Shown: one piece after another, positions 52,889-63,594 of the stretch | Layout of the letters: every line of letters starts with the position of its first letter | Position numbering within the stretch: the stretch's first letter is position 1 | NCBI GenBank assembly: GCA_036362985.1 | Contig: JAYGXS010000005.1 | Span: 2,376,030-2,440,029 of the forward strand | Length of the DNA stretch: 64,000 bases | Direction of reading: 5' to 3' | Origin: Ligula intestinalis | Taxonomy: Eukaryota > Platyhelminthes > Cestoda > Diphyllobothriidea > Diphyllobothriidae | Program-made: the position numbers and the translations under genes | Notes under the pieces: generated by a model | Databases searched by the model: none | The model's input: only the letters and a program-made list of their open reading frames with translations | Told to the model about the DNA's origin: nothing

Positions 52889-53500
52889 TGAGTTGACCCA
52901 AGTGTGAAAAACTCTAGGCGTTTGGCGGGATTTGAACCTGCGCATCAAAGAAAGCCTTTGCCGGAGGCTAATGCTCTACCGCTAAGCTACAAACGCCCAC
53001 TTCACGCCATGAGTTTTATCACACTTGGATCGATATTACCCACTCAACTTTTCGCTCATATGGAATCCACCAATACGGGAGAAAGTTGACTGCCCAAGCA
53101 GGATTTCCTAAGCAATCATCTAGAATCCACCAGAATGACTGCTAGGCTGACTTAATTATTAAGTTGGTTTGGCAGATTTGCTTAACTTGAGTTGACCCAA
53201 GTGTGAAAAACTCTAGGCGTTTGGCGGGATTTGAACCCGCGCATCAGAGAAAGCCTTTGCCGGAGGCTAATGCTCTACCGCTAAGCTACAAACGCCCACT
53301 TCACGCCATGAGTTTTATCACACTTGGATCGATATTACCCGCTCAACTTTTCGCTCATATGGAATCCACCAATACGGGAGAAAGTTGACTGCCCAAGCAG
53401 GATTTCCTAAGCAATCATCTAGAATCCACCAGAATGACTGCTAGGCTTGGGTCACTTGGGTCAACTCAAATTAAGCAAATCTGCCAAAACAACTTAATAC
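52889..53500 (-). repeat. Tandem duplication (299 bp) of the tRNA-bearing repeat
   Basis: Unit 1 (52889-53187) and unit 2 (53188-53446 plus) are nearly identical. Each has a tRNA-like core on the minus strand (52918-52996; 53217-53295) with acceptor GCGTTTG/CAAACGC, A box TAGCTTAGCGG and B box GGTTCAAATCC. The anticodon arm reads AGCCT-CCGGCAA-AGGCT, GGC if taken literally, but with C instead of U33. An inverted copy of the leading edge (AGTTGACCCAAGTG) closes the array at 53455-53500. Confidence 0.75.
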
Positions 53501-53929
53501 TTTTAACTCAGATTTCTTTTCAGTCACTACGTTCGTCGTGCATACAAAACGCGCCAGATGGGATCATTTTGACTGTACTTGCTGAAATTTTTGGGCAAAT
53601 ATGTTAAACTAATGAATGGAAAACTTGCATATTTATGGTCCAGGGGATCCTTTTATCACCCAACTTAATGCTGTGTTAAAGTTAATTGCAGATCTCTGTG
53701 TGAACAACTGTCTAAAATGCAGCAATGTGTAGTCAGTTATGCAGACTTTGTCAATTCGAGCGAAACGTAGCATCATTTAAAACAATAGTCCACAATATCT
53801 GGTAACTATACTAAACTAAGAAAGAAGCAGTGAACAAACTCCTAAACGCAAAATCGGGGGCAAAGTACAGCGAGCCCCCGATTTCAGAAAAAGTACAGGA
53901 AACAAAACAGCTTGCCAATAGACGTGAAT

Positions 53930-54520
53930 ATGCGAGTCCCAGGATCCAGTTCGGAAGAAAAAAAGCGATCACAGGAACAAGAATTATATTGTCCTGACGT
54001 TTTAGATTCCGTTGGGAAACCTCAATCATATTTAATGGTATCATAGTCGTAGTCATGCGCAGACTATTCCTATAATACCATTTGAAGCAGGCCAAAACAG
54101 CAGAATTTATTTGTGTAAATCAATTTCGAGTGAGCTTATCAACTGCGTCCTCTCTGTGAATGAATAACGAAACAATTGGAGAACACATCCCTACTTTTCG
54201 TCCAAAGTTTAAAGTTGGCGTAACTGTTGATCATTTGCTACGTAGCCATGACCTTGCTATTATCGATTTTGCGTAAATTCAAAGTGATGCTTTTCCGATT
54301 GTTTCGTTATTCATGCACAGAGACGACGCAGTTGATAAGCTCTCTCAAAATTTATTTGCGCAAGTAAATTCTGCTGTTTTAGCCTGCTTCAAACTTATAC
54401 CCGGAAAAAAATTATTTAAATATGGCACCATTACCTATGGTTAAGGATTTCCGACGGTATTCGAAACGTCAGGGCAATAAAACTCTTGTTCCAGTGATCG
54501 CTTCTTCTTAGCCTGAACAA
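53930..54520. repeat. Foldback with PLE terminal cassettes at both ends
   Basis: 53935-54045 (minus) and 54425-54520 (plus) are the PLE terminal cassette in opposite orientation. Between them, 54085-54180 is an inverted copy of 54290-54395 (AACGAAACAATTGGA against TCCGATTGTTTCGTT). Arms are about 250 bp with a centre of about 100 bp. Confidence 0.7.
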
Positions 54521-54771
54521 AATAGCTTCTTTCAAGCATTGTTTCCAGGTAAAAATGTAAAACAAGCGAACACAACAGGATTTATTTGTACCGAGGTTGT
54601 CTGCCTAAAAGAGGCTCTACAGGATTTAAGGCTAAGACGGTTAACCCTAACAGCTACAATCATTCAGGTCCTGGTTCCTTAGGAGATAGGAGGATTCTCG
54701 AGAAGGCCAGCCTTGAAGGAAGAGTTTATTGTGTATCCAATGGAACGGAGAATAGCTTGAAATAATTAGTA

Positions 54772-55575
54772 CATGGGTTTACTCTGATCTCGCCCAGGAT
54801 TCACCAACCCTGGCCTGTTTCGTCTGGCGAATTTGTGAACACTTCCACTTTTTTGTTCAACGAAACAATTATGTTACTCGCCAACTTTAAGTCACCAATT
54901 TTTATTACTGGCAAACGTTAGGACTCTGAGATACGCGTATTTCTGGGTCATTACCCTTCATCGGTCAGCGTTACCTGACTCGAGTATAGCCGCAGAAACT
55001 GCCACTACACTCGAGTTTTGAACCCGGGACCAGTGATCTAGAGACGACCGTCCTATCTACTGAGGCACCAGGTCCACGTCTTGCCAGTTTTTCGATCGGG
55101 ATGTAAATTAGAACATGAGTGAACTCCGATCTCGCGGCTATACTCGAGTCAGGCAACGCTGACCGATGAAGGGTACTGACCCAGAAATATGCGTATCTCA
55201 GAGTCCTAACGTTTGCCAGTAATAAAAGCTGGTTACTTAAAGTTGGCGATTAAAATAATTGTTTCGTTGAGTAAAAAAGTGGAAGTGTCCACAAATTCGC
55301 CAGACGAAACAAGCCAGCGTTGGCGAATCCTGGGCGAGATCGGAGTACACCCAAGTACTAATTTACATCCCGATCAAAAAACTGGCAAGACGTGGACCTG
55401 GTGCCTCAGTGGATAGGACGGTCGTCTCTAGAACACTGTTCCCGGGTTCAAAACTCGAGTGTAGCGACAGTTTCTGCGGCTATACTCGAGTCAGGTAACT
55501 CTGACCGATGAAGGGTAATGACCCAGAAATACGCGTATATCAGAGTCCTTACGTTTGCCAGTAATAAAAATTTGC
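54772..55575. repeat. Foldback carrying two opposed tRNA-like cores
   Basis: 54772-55005 is inverted relative to 55130-55361, and 54897-55113 is inverted relative to 55362-55575. The block with TATACTCGAGTCAGG, ACCGATGAAGGGTA and TAACGTTTGCCAGTAATAAA occurs three times. tRNA-like stretches GGTGCCTCAGTAGATAGGAC with GGGTTCAAAACTCGAG lie at 55080-55008 (minus) and 55399-55460 (plus). Confidence 0.75.
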
Positions 55576-55895
55576 TTGAAAGAGTTTTGACTCGCTGAGT
55601 AGTGCGTCCGTTCCCTATTCGGGTCGGCTCCGGAGTGATGAGGACATCGAGCGTCGCCGGCACCTGCTTTGTTCCGGTGGCCAACGAGGCGGATGATGTC
55701 TAGACTCGCGTGGGTGCACAACCTTGAGATGGACTGGAACTGGCTAGCGTGTGTGCGCGGTCATGCTGTGGCATACGTGCGCGTCGGCCAAGGACAGTTA
55801 GCGCCTAGCCCCAGGAGGCGGTGGGCACGCAGGCAGGCTAGAGGTGCCATGCGTCAGTGGCTGGTTTTGGGTTCCAAGTGACTGCAAAAGGGCCA

Positions 55896-56477
55896 CTACA
55901 AAGACCGAAGTTTGTCGATGAAAGAGTTCGACCGTAGGAAGATTAGTGAAAGATAGGGAGTGAGGTGCGTACCAACGGTAGGGTTCAAACAGCTGGTGTT
56001 GGTATAGTTGGCTTGCGGGAGCCAGGTTGAAGGGATGGTTGTGGCCTGCATGAGCTTCTGCGGCTGGCATGCGAGAGGCTGGGTAGTGCCGCCAGTGCCG
56101 CTTGGGAGGAGGAAAGGTCTTCTCGCGTCCGCATGGGCAACTGGGTCGGTGGTAGGAGGAAAGTTCTCGACAACACGTGCATCGGCATCTTGTAGGAGAT
56201 TAGTCATCTCGACTACGTAGGAGGGAGGTTGGTTGGCTGCATTGAACTTCGACGGCAAATCAGTATGCCATATTACTGTTCGCTGAGAGGAGGAAGGGGT
56301 ACCGTTGGCAGTAGAAGAAGAATCTGAGTTTAGAAAGGAGGTCTGGGTATTGGCACTCATAGGGGAAAACTGCTCCGTGGGATGGGTAAGGAACCAAAGC
56401 CTAAAGTCCGTGGGCTGTGAGCGATTGAGCATCTCCCTCTTGCTTCCCGACAGGGTGTTGGTAATGAAATTCTCCAT
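55896..56477 (-). CDS. Uncharacterised 193-codon frame, possibly a transposon gene
   Basis: An uninterrupted minus-strand frame from ATG at 56477 to a stop at 55896 (MENFITNTLSGSKREMLNRS, DFRLWFLTHPTEQFSP). It is Ser/Thr/Pro-rich, with a possible N-terminal helix. No family is recognised. The start has no obvious splice structure, and it lies within the segment bounded by 32-bp direct repeats. A gag-like or regulatory protein of a mobile element, or a host exon, are both possible; it may also be chance. Confidence 0.35.
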   Translation of the reverse strand: MENFITNTLSGSKREMLNRSQPTDFRLWFLTHPTEQFSPMSANTQTSFLNSDSSSTANGTPSSSQRTVIWHTDLPSKFNAANQPPSYVVEMTNLLQDADARVVENFPPTTDPVAHADARRPFLLPSGTGGTTQPLACQPQKLMQATTIPSTWLPQANYTNTSCLNPTVGTHLTPYLSLIFLRSNSFIDKLRSL

Positions 56478-57189
56478 TTCTTGGCCAAATGAGATGACAC
56501 AGGAGAAATTCAGTTGAAGGCGAGGGAGGTCTGACGATGATTGAGCTCGGCCACATCAGAAGTTTAGTTGCGTGTTCATCTCACAATTGGGGTTACTAGT
56601 TATAGGAGTTAAGGCTAAGACGGTTAACCCTAACAGCTACCGCCCTACTCAAACGTAGCCCGTCCTCACGTTTTATTAAAAATACACCAGCTCTTTTCGG
56701 CCGAAATCTATGGAACTCTCGGTTCCCAAAAAGCCCATTTTTATATCTTTATCCTTTGAGGGTGACAATATCTCAAATACAATTAGGCGACTTCTGCGTT
56801 GCACCATGGAGGGAACGTACAATACATCCTTTGCTGCCATCCAGTTATTTTCCCAGCCTCACTTAAAAAAGACCTAGTCATTTTTATACGCATCTTCCGA
56901 ATGCTCTCTTCAGCTGCCGGGGTTTCCTGTGTTTATTTAACTGACCTTATAATACAACGCCACTTTAAAACGGTCGAGCAATTTGCTGATTGCATCCTTA
57001 ATGAGGTCGTTCACCCGCTCCTGGTCTAAAATAATGGCTGCGAAGGCTTCCCGTCTAATGTGTCGAGGCTTCCGTCATATGTCTTGCCACACATCAGCAT
57101 ATCAGCACTCTGTACTCCCATTCCTAGCACGCTACCTCACGTGCGAAGAAGCGGAAATTGAGAAGTTGAAGACTGACCTGTCTCCATTT

Positions 57190-57800
57190 TACATGTGAAT
57201 ATCGGGCTATATTGGCAGAAAAACGCGACGTCTGGGAAAGAGGATACGCGAACATATACCAGCCTGGCTTGGCAGAGGAGAAAATCGATCGATCTCAATT
57301 TCAATTCTGGCACACTTGATCAATACAAACCACCAGGTTGACGCCAGAGAGGCCTTTAAAGTCATATACCGGACTCCGACACACTATTCTAAAGGCTCGC
57401 GCAAACGGGTGCTCGCCACAGCCGAAGCAGTGGCAATCCGTTTAACAAAGCCCCCTCTCTGCTGTCAAAAGACACTAGCGGCCGCAGTCTGCTTACCTTG
57501 GCCTACTACCGCAGTAAATACCGTGCCGCCAGGACATACGCCCCCACCAACTGCGCACGCCGACACTGAGAACACCCCTTCCTTCCCCTCTTCCCTGCTT
57601 GCCGCACCCAACGCCACCAACAGGCTAGAACCCGCATGCGTGAGACGAGGGAACACCAAGATGATCAATTAAAACCCCTCCCCCTACCCCGCGAACCATT
57701 TAAAGCCTAAACTAAGTATGACTGACCATTTCTCTCCTTGCATTGTACTAGCCCGCTGATGGATTGCCGAAAACATATGTTTGCCAACATGAATTCTATC
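57190..57800 (+). mobile_element. PLE endonuclease fragment and terminal motif
   Basis: The 57316-57672 frame encodes INTNHQVDAREAFKVIYRTP and RKRVLATAEAVAIRLTKPPL, the region after GIY-YIG. The GIY-YIG part upstream (57205-57260) is degraded. GCTGATGGATTGCCGAAAAC at 57752-57771 marks the end of the element. A Pro/Thr-rich variable tail precedes the stop. Confidence 0.7.
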
Positions 57801-58329
57801 GTGTAAACGTTTAATTTTGAGTATTCTATGGCCTTTTACCATGACCCTTTAATTAACCTATCATTTGCTCTCCGTGAATGGAGCCATTTTTGCTAAAAAT
57901 CCAGGATTTTTCATCTTAAATAAAGCAAGTACTCTCTCTCTCTTCCTCATTTCCACTAAAAGCCTTCCAGTTAACCGGTTAAAGAACGCCTTGCCTTTGC
58001 ATGCCGCCCTAAACTGTTTCAACGAATTCACGTGCACTGGCGGATGCGAGCATACTGACCGTACTCAAAGGCAGTTCGCGACCAGGGCTGCTGAGCGCTA
58101 ATATACTTAGCTTTTTAAACAAGAAAACAAAGTGCCGTGGTCCTCCACTACAAAACACCTGCTACACACTGGTCATTCTGTTGACATCAACGCATATTTC
58201 CGAGGTCTTGTTCGAGCTCGAACAGACCGGACCTTGCGCTACCCCAAAGCAGCCTATATACGGTGGGAGAAACCCAACCCATATAAACAGTAAGACCATT
58301 TAGCCAATCCCCAACTGAGAAGAAGACGA

Positions 58330-58892
58330 CCTGATTGCTGGGACAATACTTTTGTTCACCTGGCGTTTCGATATCCGTCGCGGATTTGTCATCAGAGACA
58401 TAGTCAAAGAGCAGTAGCAGAAACTGTTCTGGTAATCGTATGCATACATTTAATCAATCTTTGAATTTTGTCAATTCTCGCCCCTTTTTTCCGTCCCAAG
58501 TTTAAAGGCATCATTATTACTGACAATTCGTTGCGTTGACGAATGGCCTTGCCGTTATTGATTCCGTGAAAATTCAGATTGCTGTGTTCTTCATTTGTTA
58601 TTTTATTCATGCAAAGACAGGAAGCAGTTGACAAGTTGTCACTAAATTTTTTTGTACAAATAAATCCTGCTGCATTCGCTTGCTTTAAAACAACTTCCCT
58701 CAAAATTACGTGTAAGTTAGATATGATGAAGTGAAATAGGATCAATCTGTTGATGAGAACGTGTGAGGGTTTGCAACACTTATTGTCATTGAAGAGATCA
58801 TATAACATCCAAACGTGCCGCTCACAACCATCAAGGAACTTAGGCCGGAAGAGCTCAGCGTGGATAACAGGGTCGAAACGAAGAAGGGACAA
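58330..58892 (-). mobile_element. PLE-type end with conserved but unidentified frame
   Basis: The minus frame 58892-58404 (162 codons) contains SDNLSTASCLCMNKITNEEH and RQRNELSVIMMPLNLGRKKG. Related DNA occurs at 54085-54395. A hammerhead-like core follows at 58394-58362: CTGATGA, stem II ATCCG/CGGAT, GAAACGCC|AGG, where the usual U before the cleavage C is mutated. I cannot assign the protein. Confidence 0.5.
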
Positions 58893-60429
58893 TAGAGGTC
58901 ACGAAGTCATCCCTGAAATGTCGGAGATGCTATATTACGATCTGCAGAGTCCACCGACAAGGTGGCCAAAACCGAAGAACCCACCAGGATTGTATTTAAG
59001 ACCCAGAGGCCCCGTCATAGACCGTGAAGACCATTGTCAGGGTCGCAAAACGGAGAAGGACTATCAACTTTTGACAACGAAAGTTAAATGGAGGGGGACG
59101 AAAACGGCTGCAAAGATTGAGTCTTCAGAGAAGAATGCAAACATATTTAGAAGCCAATGTAATTTCAGGGGAACCACCTCAAATACCAACAGAATACTTT
59201 ACGAAGTCCAAAAGTTGTGTGTTTAAGAAGGAAATGGACAATCAGAACTTCATATCTACCGAGGTTGAATGTTTCCGTAATTGGCTGTGAAAATGGCTAA
59301 TGTAGACGACAAACTAATTTCGAGTGGAAGATTATTCCAGATGAAGTCAGGCTATGCAGGATAAAATCGAAGAAGGTTAGATAGTAAACTTAGAGGTGGG
59401 TAAATGATGAATTATGAGTCACATAAGGTGGATCTACTGGGGTGTGAGCGTTATTTTGAGGGAAATCAAAACTAGAATTAACGTGAAACATGAAGCAGGG
59501 GGCAGCTTCGAGTCTTCTCACGCGCAGAGATTTTCCTGTTCGTTAACTGACATCTACTCGTACAAGCAATACGGGATTCAGAAACAGTTAACAGTTTTTG
59601 AGTAAAAACTCTGAAAATTTTTAATCTTACCGCGATCAGACGCGCTCATCAGACCAAAAAGGGACGGCAGTATTCTAGAATGGTAAGAACGAACATGCGG
59701 TAAAGTTTCAGCTACATTTCCGGAAGGAATAAATTATGTGCTATAAAACCACATCTTTCTGCAGCTTTTGCAGAAATTCGATCCGCATGAGGCGATTATG
59801 CTAGCTTATTCCTGTACCTTCGGACATAGTCCTTTATGGTGAATCGTTGTTAAAGTGAACTAATTTGAGAGACTAGGGTTCCAGAAAGCATAGCAGGACC
59901 AAAACACATGAAACTACACTTGGAGGGCGAAAACTCCATCTGCTAGGTCGTGCTTGAACATGCAAGTGTACGCAAGTCTGCGTTGATTTTATCCATGCAA
60001 GCATTGGCCATGACGTTTGGAAATGATCAGATGACATTCTGTATCAGCGAACTTCAAACCGCTTCTGAGGTGAGCTAGATATTTTTGCCAACATTTTGAA
60101 GCTGATCACACGGCCGTTTTCTAAAATATGCATGTTTTCAGCACATTTTCATACGGCAGTACGTGCTGCACTGGCCATTTATCGCTGCACAAAGCGCATC
60201 GTGATGAGTTTCTATTTAAAGAATCCAGGCTGTCCCCCCCCAAGGCAGGGTTAAAAAGGGGGAGGGGGGTGGCAGATATTTGTTTGACGGGTGCATTAAA
60301 TACACGGTGTACTAAAAATCTCGATGCGGAGGTCTCCGCTTTGACTGTCATAAGGCCTGAGATGTGAACGCACAGAGAGGGAGAGACGGACAATTGCTCG
60401 CTTCTTTTCCGCTTTATTACAGGGCCCGA

Positions 60430-62110
60430 GCATCAGGGGTAGTTTAGTATTCTGTTGTGTAACCCTCTCCCCCCCCCTCCCACACGCCGGCTCCAGCCCG
60501 AGCTATTATTTTCCTCTCCTACTGACCGTCAATACCTCCCATGTGCCTGCCTGTTCTGCACACGGCGGGGGGGGGGGGGGTGATTCCGTCGCCAGTAACA
60601 TAGAGGGCTTGCATTTTATCAGCTAACCGAACTGCATAATTAGAAGCAAGCCTTGCCTCCCAAAGTCACTCTCAAAGACCCTCCTCTTAGACAGGCTGCA
60701 CACGGAGACGACAGCAGCCTTCTTCCACCACCACCACCACCCGAATGGTCACACACACAGTGTGTTTGTGAAAGTCTTTCCTGCACCCCACAGCAGCGGA
60801 TTGCATGTCTTCGCTGCCTTTACCGTCCTTCAGGAGTCCCTAACTTTGAGGTCCCACCCTCCGTACCCCACTGAAGTTTCTCTTCTTTTCATCCCTCTCT
60901 GGCTCTGTGTGTGTACGCGCGCGCGCCCATGTACCTCCAGGGTGACTGACATGACAGCAAATTACAGGCCACAATACCAGGAGAGAATTATCCTCTCCCT
61001 CCTCCCCCCCCCCCCCCCCGGGGGTCCCCCCCGGGTCTGGGCGTCCCCCCCCCCCCCCCACATCCTGCCCCTGTTCCCCACCCTCGCCAGTGGCGCACAC
61101 CCTCCCCCGAATCTCTCTCCCCCTCTGCCCGCCTTGGGAGCGGTCGGAGCCTTCTGCGCGGGCTAGCCAGCTGAAATAATTCACAGCTTGCTCACTGAGA
61201 GACAGCGAGAGCACGCGTGCGAGTTTGACGTGCGCGCGTGCGTACCTGCATGGCCTTGTGAGGCCCGCGCTGATTGGTTGCTGCCAGCTTTGATGCGGCG
61301 TACGCGTGCGCAGCGGCAGCGGCATTTGCAATGCCCCGCACGCGCCCTGCCACCTACGAGGCCGACCCAGCCTAATTGCGTCTTCTCGTCTTCTCCGTTC
61401 TTTCTCCCCTTGTAAAAGAATTTAAGTCATGAACACACACACACATACATACACTTTCCTCCTCAGCTTCCGACACCAACCACACCCCTGTGTGTTGCAG
61501 AGATGTATTTCTCGCAGAGGCGAGGCGAGACGAGGCGGATATGGCAGAGTGGGAGAAAATGAAGGAGTTAAACCGCAAAAGTGGAACAGGATTTCACCTG
61601 CACATCTTGTGGGCGTGTACATGTCTGCGGGGGCAGTGACCTGCGCGGGAGACGGCAGCCAAAGTCCTCCTCTACTCCTCAAATATGCGTCGAAGGTGAA
61701 AAGGACCTCTTGAGGGAGGACTGACGTCTCTCCCAGTGTCATCGCACATTTTAATTAGCCTCGTATCCTCTCTCCTACCCTCCCCCCCCCCCCCCCCCGG
61801 CATTTACCAGAGGTGCGATAGTGTGAAAACAGCATCAGGGCGAGCACCAGTGGTGCTGTTGACAACGCTGAAGAGACCTGTTGCTTGCAGTCGCAAACTT
61901 TTCCAGCCCCGCCTTCTTTTAGTGACGAGGGGAGGGGGGCGATTGAAGTAGTACGTAGACTTCTTGAAGTTGGCGAGGCACGCCCTGTTAGACAGATTGC
62001 GGTTGTAAGATGAGCAGAAAAGGAGAATAGCGAGAGAGGCGAAGATCCTCCAGTATCTTTTCGCAGGACCTTGTTGCAAACACCCAACCAGCACGAACAG
62101 GACAAGCTTT
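60430..62110 (+). promoter_or_regulatory. GC/CpG-rich block, possible promoter and 5'UTR
   Basis: This block is much richer in G+C and CpG than anything else in the window. It has alternating CG (TACGCGCGCGCGCC near 60913), poly-C and poly-G runs (60569, about 61005, 61047, 61785) and GCGTACGCGTGCGC. It precedes a possible coding start at 62122. Its open frames are low-complexity and not supported as genes. Confidence 0.4.
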
Positions 62111-62121
62111 AACCCCTCACA

Positions 62122-62168
62122 ATGTCGGTTCAAGCAGATGGGCTTCAGGTTGTCAGCGTGGCCAACAT
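62122..62168 (+). CDS. Possible first coding exon of a third gene
   Basis: ATG at 62122 encodes MSVQADGLQVVSVAN and ends before a good donor GTATGT at 62169. It leaves two bases, so it cannot join exon 62847-62900 directly; an intervening exon would be needed. Support is position after the GC-rich block and the donor only. Confidence 0.3.
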
Positions 62169-62846
62169 GTATGTGCAAAACTCAGAGTCGAGTTATGTCT
62201 TTGCTGAGATAAGTTCAACTCTTGTTCTGCCGTTAGTAGTAGCAATCGACAGCTCTCAGCAGCAAGGATCGAGAGAGAGAGAACACGGATGTTTTCGCTT
62301 CTAATGTCTGCCTATAGGGCCTAAAATGATCAGATCGGGACATAGGTTGGAACCCGATCGTCTTTATTACGAGACCAGGGTTCGATGGTCAGTATCGTAA
62401 CTGACACTCGTTGATGAACGTTCACCAACCGCTAATGGAACTCACTTAGCCGGCACTGCATTGGGCCTCATCTCTTTTGCCATGACAGAAACCATAGCGG
62501 CTAGAAGTCTGAGGGAGATAGTATTGCCGGAAAAGACAGGGAAAACGGAACGACCATTTCTGGTCTATAAATCGTCGTCACACCTAGTCTCAAATGCTGC
62601 TTTATTCGAGCCTCGAACTCGTGACCTTTTGATCAGAGTTTAACGCCCTATGGACAGAGCCAGGAGCTTGAATCTTAATTGAATATTGCATGTGACTTAG
62701 CGTACGAAAGGTATGCATACTTCATTACACAGTCCTTGTTAGCTGCCAACAGACCCGACTGGGCAAAACTTCAGGACAATAAAACTCTTGTTCCAGTGAT
62801 CGATTCTTCTTATTTTGTCGAGTCGATACACTGCGTTTCTTTCCAG

Positions 62847-62900
62847 CCGACACGGCCCTTGATGGCTAGCGCTGGTGCAGATGGTTTGGCCAAAGTCTTC
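62847..62900 (+). CDS. WD40-like exon
   Basis: Acceptor TTTCTTTCCAG ends at 62846; donor GTATGA starts at 62901. The 18 codons read PTRPLMASAGADGLAKVF, the classical end of a WD40 blade (hP.rPLlASgs.DG.vkvwd). Phase 0 in and out. The rest of the protein is not seen in the window, so the gene identity is open. Confidence 0.5.
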
Positions 62901-63239
62901 GTATGAAATCCAAATTAGCTTTACCCATCGAACATATTTTAATGACAATCATTTCTTTTCCTTAATTACCAGCGCCCTGCATTTATACAGCCACAGTGCA
63001 CACACACACTTACGTTGATGATGAATCGACTGTCGCGGCTTTTCCTGTGCCCTTATCAATATCGAGTAAGGTTTCAAGGTCGTTCTTACTCCCCATCATG
63101 CCCATTTTCTAATCAGGAATGCCAATTACGCCATCCAGTTAATTTTTCCTCGTCCTCGGTTCTGTCTTCTAACAGCGGAGCCAGGCTGTGACTTACCTTC
63201 GGGGTTTATGGGTCTCTTATTATTTGCCAATACAAGCGA

Positions 63240-63360
63240 ACATCCGTGTCCCAGGAAGCATCCTTTCTGATACTCATGTCTCTGATGACGAATCCGCTAT
63301 GAATATCAAAACCTCAGGCAACTAAACCTATTGTCCCAGCGATCGAGTCTTCTTTTTCTA
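63240..63360 (+). mobile_element. PLE terminal cassette, decayed
   Basis: TCTCTGATGACGAATCCGCT, then ATCAAAACCTCAGGCAACTA and TTGTCCCAGCGATCGAGTCT, parallel to 24855-24930. The GAAA has become CAAA and the cleavage triplet is lost. Confidence 0.5.
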
Positions 63361-63594
63361 CTCTTATCATTCCTCATCACTATCTGATGTCGTCTCGACC
63401 CATTTTGGAGCATTCTATTTTATTGTAAATTGACTTGCACTTTCCCGGTTCTGCACGTAAATATATACCTTTGTACCACCTCCTATTTATCCAATGCATT
63501 GGAGAGTGAGCTAAGCACTATGAGCAAGCATCAAATGCATGAGGATGATAACGAACAGAACACACAATAGTCTAAAATTTCACAGATTAAGTAG

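Larger units (their letters stand above)
54626..56640. repeat. Segment bounded by a perfect 32-bp direct repeat
   Basis: 54626-54657 and 56609-56640 are identical (TTAAGGCTAAGACGGTTAAC, then CCTAACAGCTAC). The enclosed 1.95 kb holds a foldback and a 193-codon minus-strand frame. It could be a mobile segment with short terminal direct repeats or a recombination footprint. Confidence 0.6.

Noticed and set aside
52918..53295. Functional tRNA-Ala(GGC) genes
   Set aside because: Acceptor and T arms pair well, but position 33 is C, extra bases disturb the D/anticodon junction and the cores sit in a dispersed repeat, so I call them tRNA-like only.
58750..59226. 158-codon plus-strand frame
   Set aside because: It starts opposite a PLE-type minus frame, shows no motif, and its basic composition is unremarkable.
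60653..61331. Pro-rich and Gly-rich frames of 70-160 codons in the GC-rich block
   Set aside because: Composition follows poly-C/poly-G and simple repeats; no start context, splice sites or domains.
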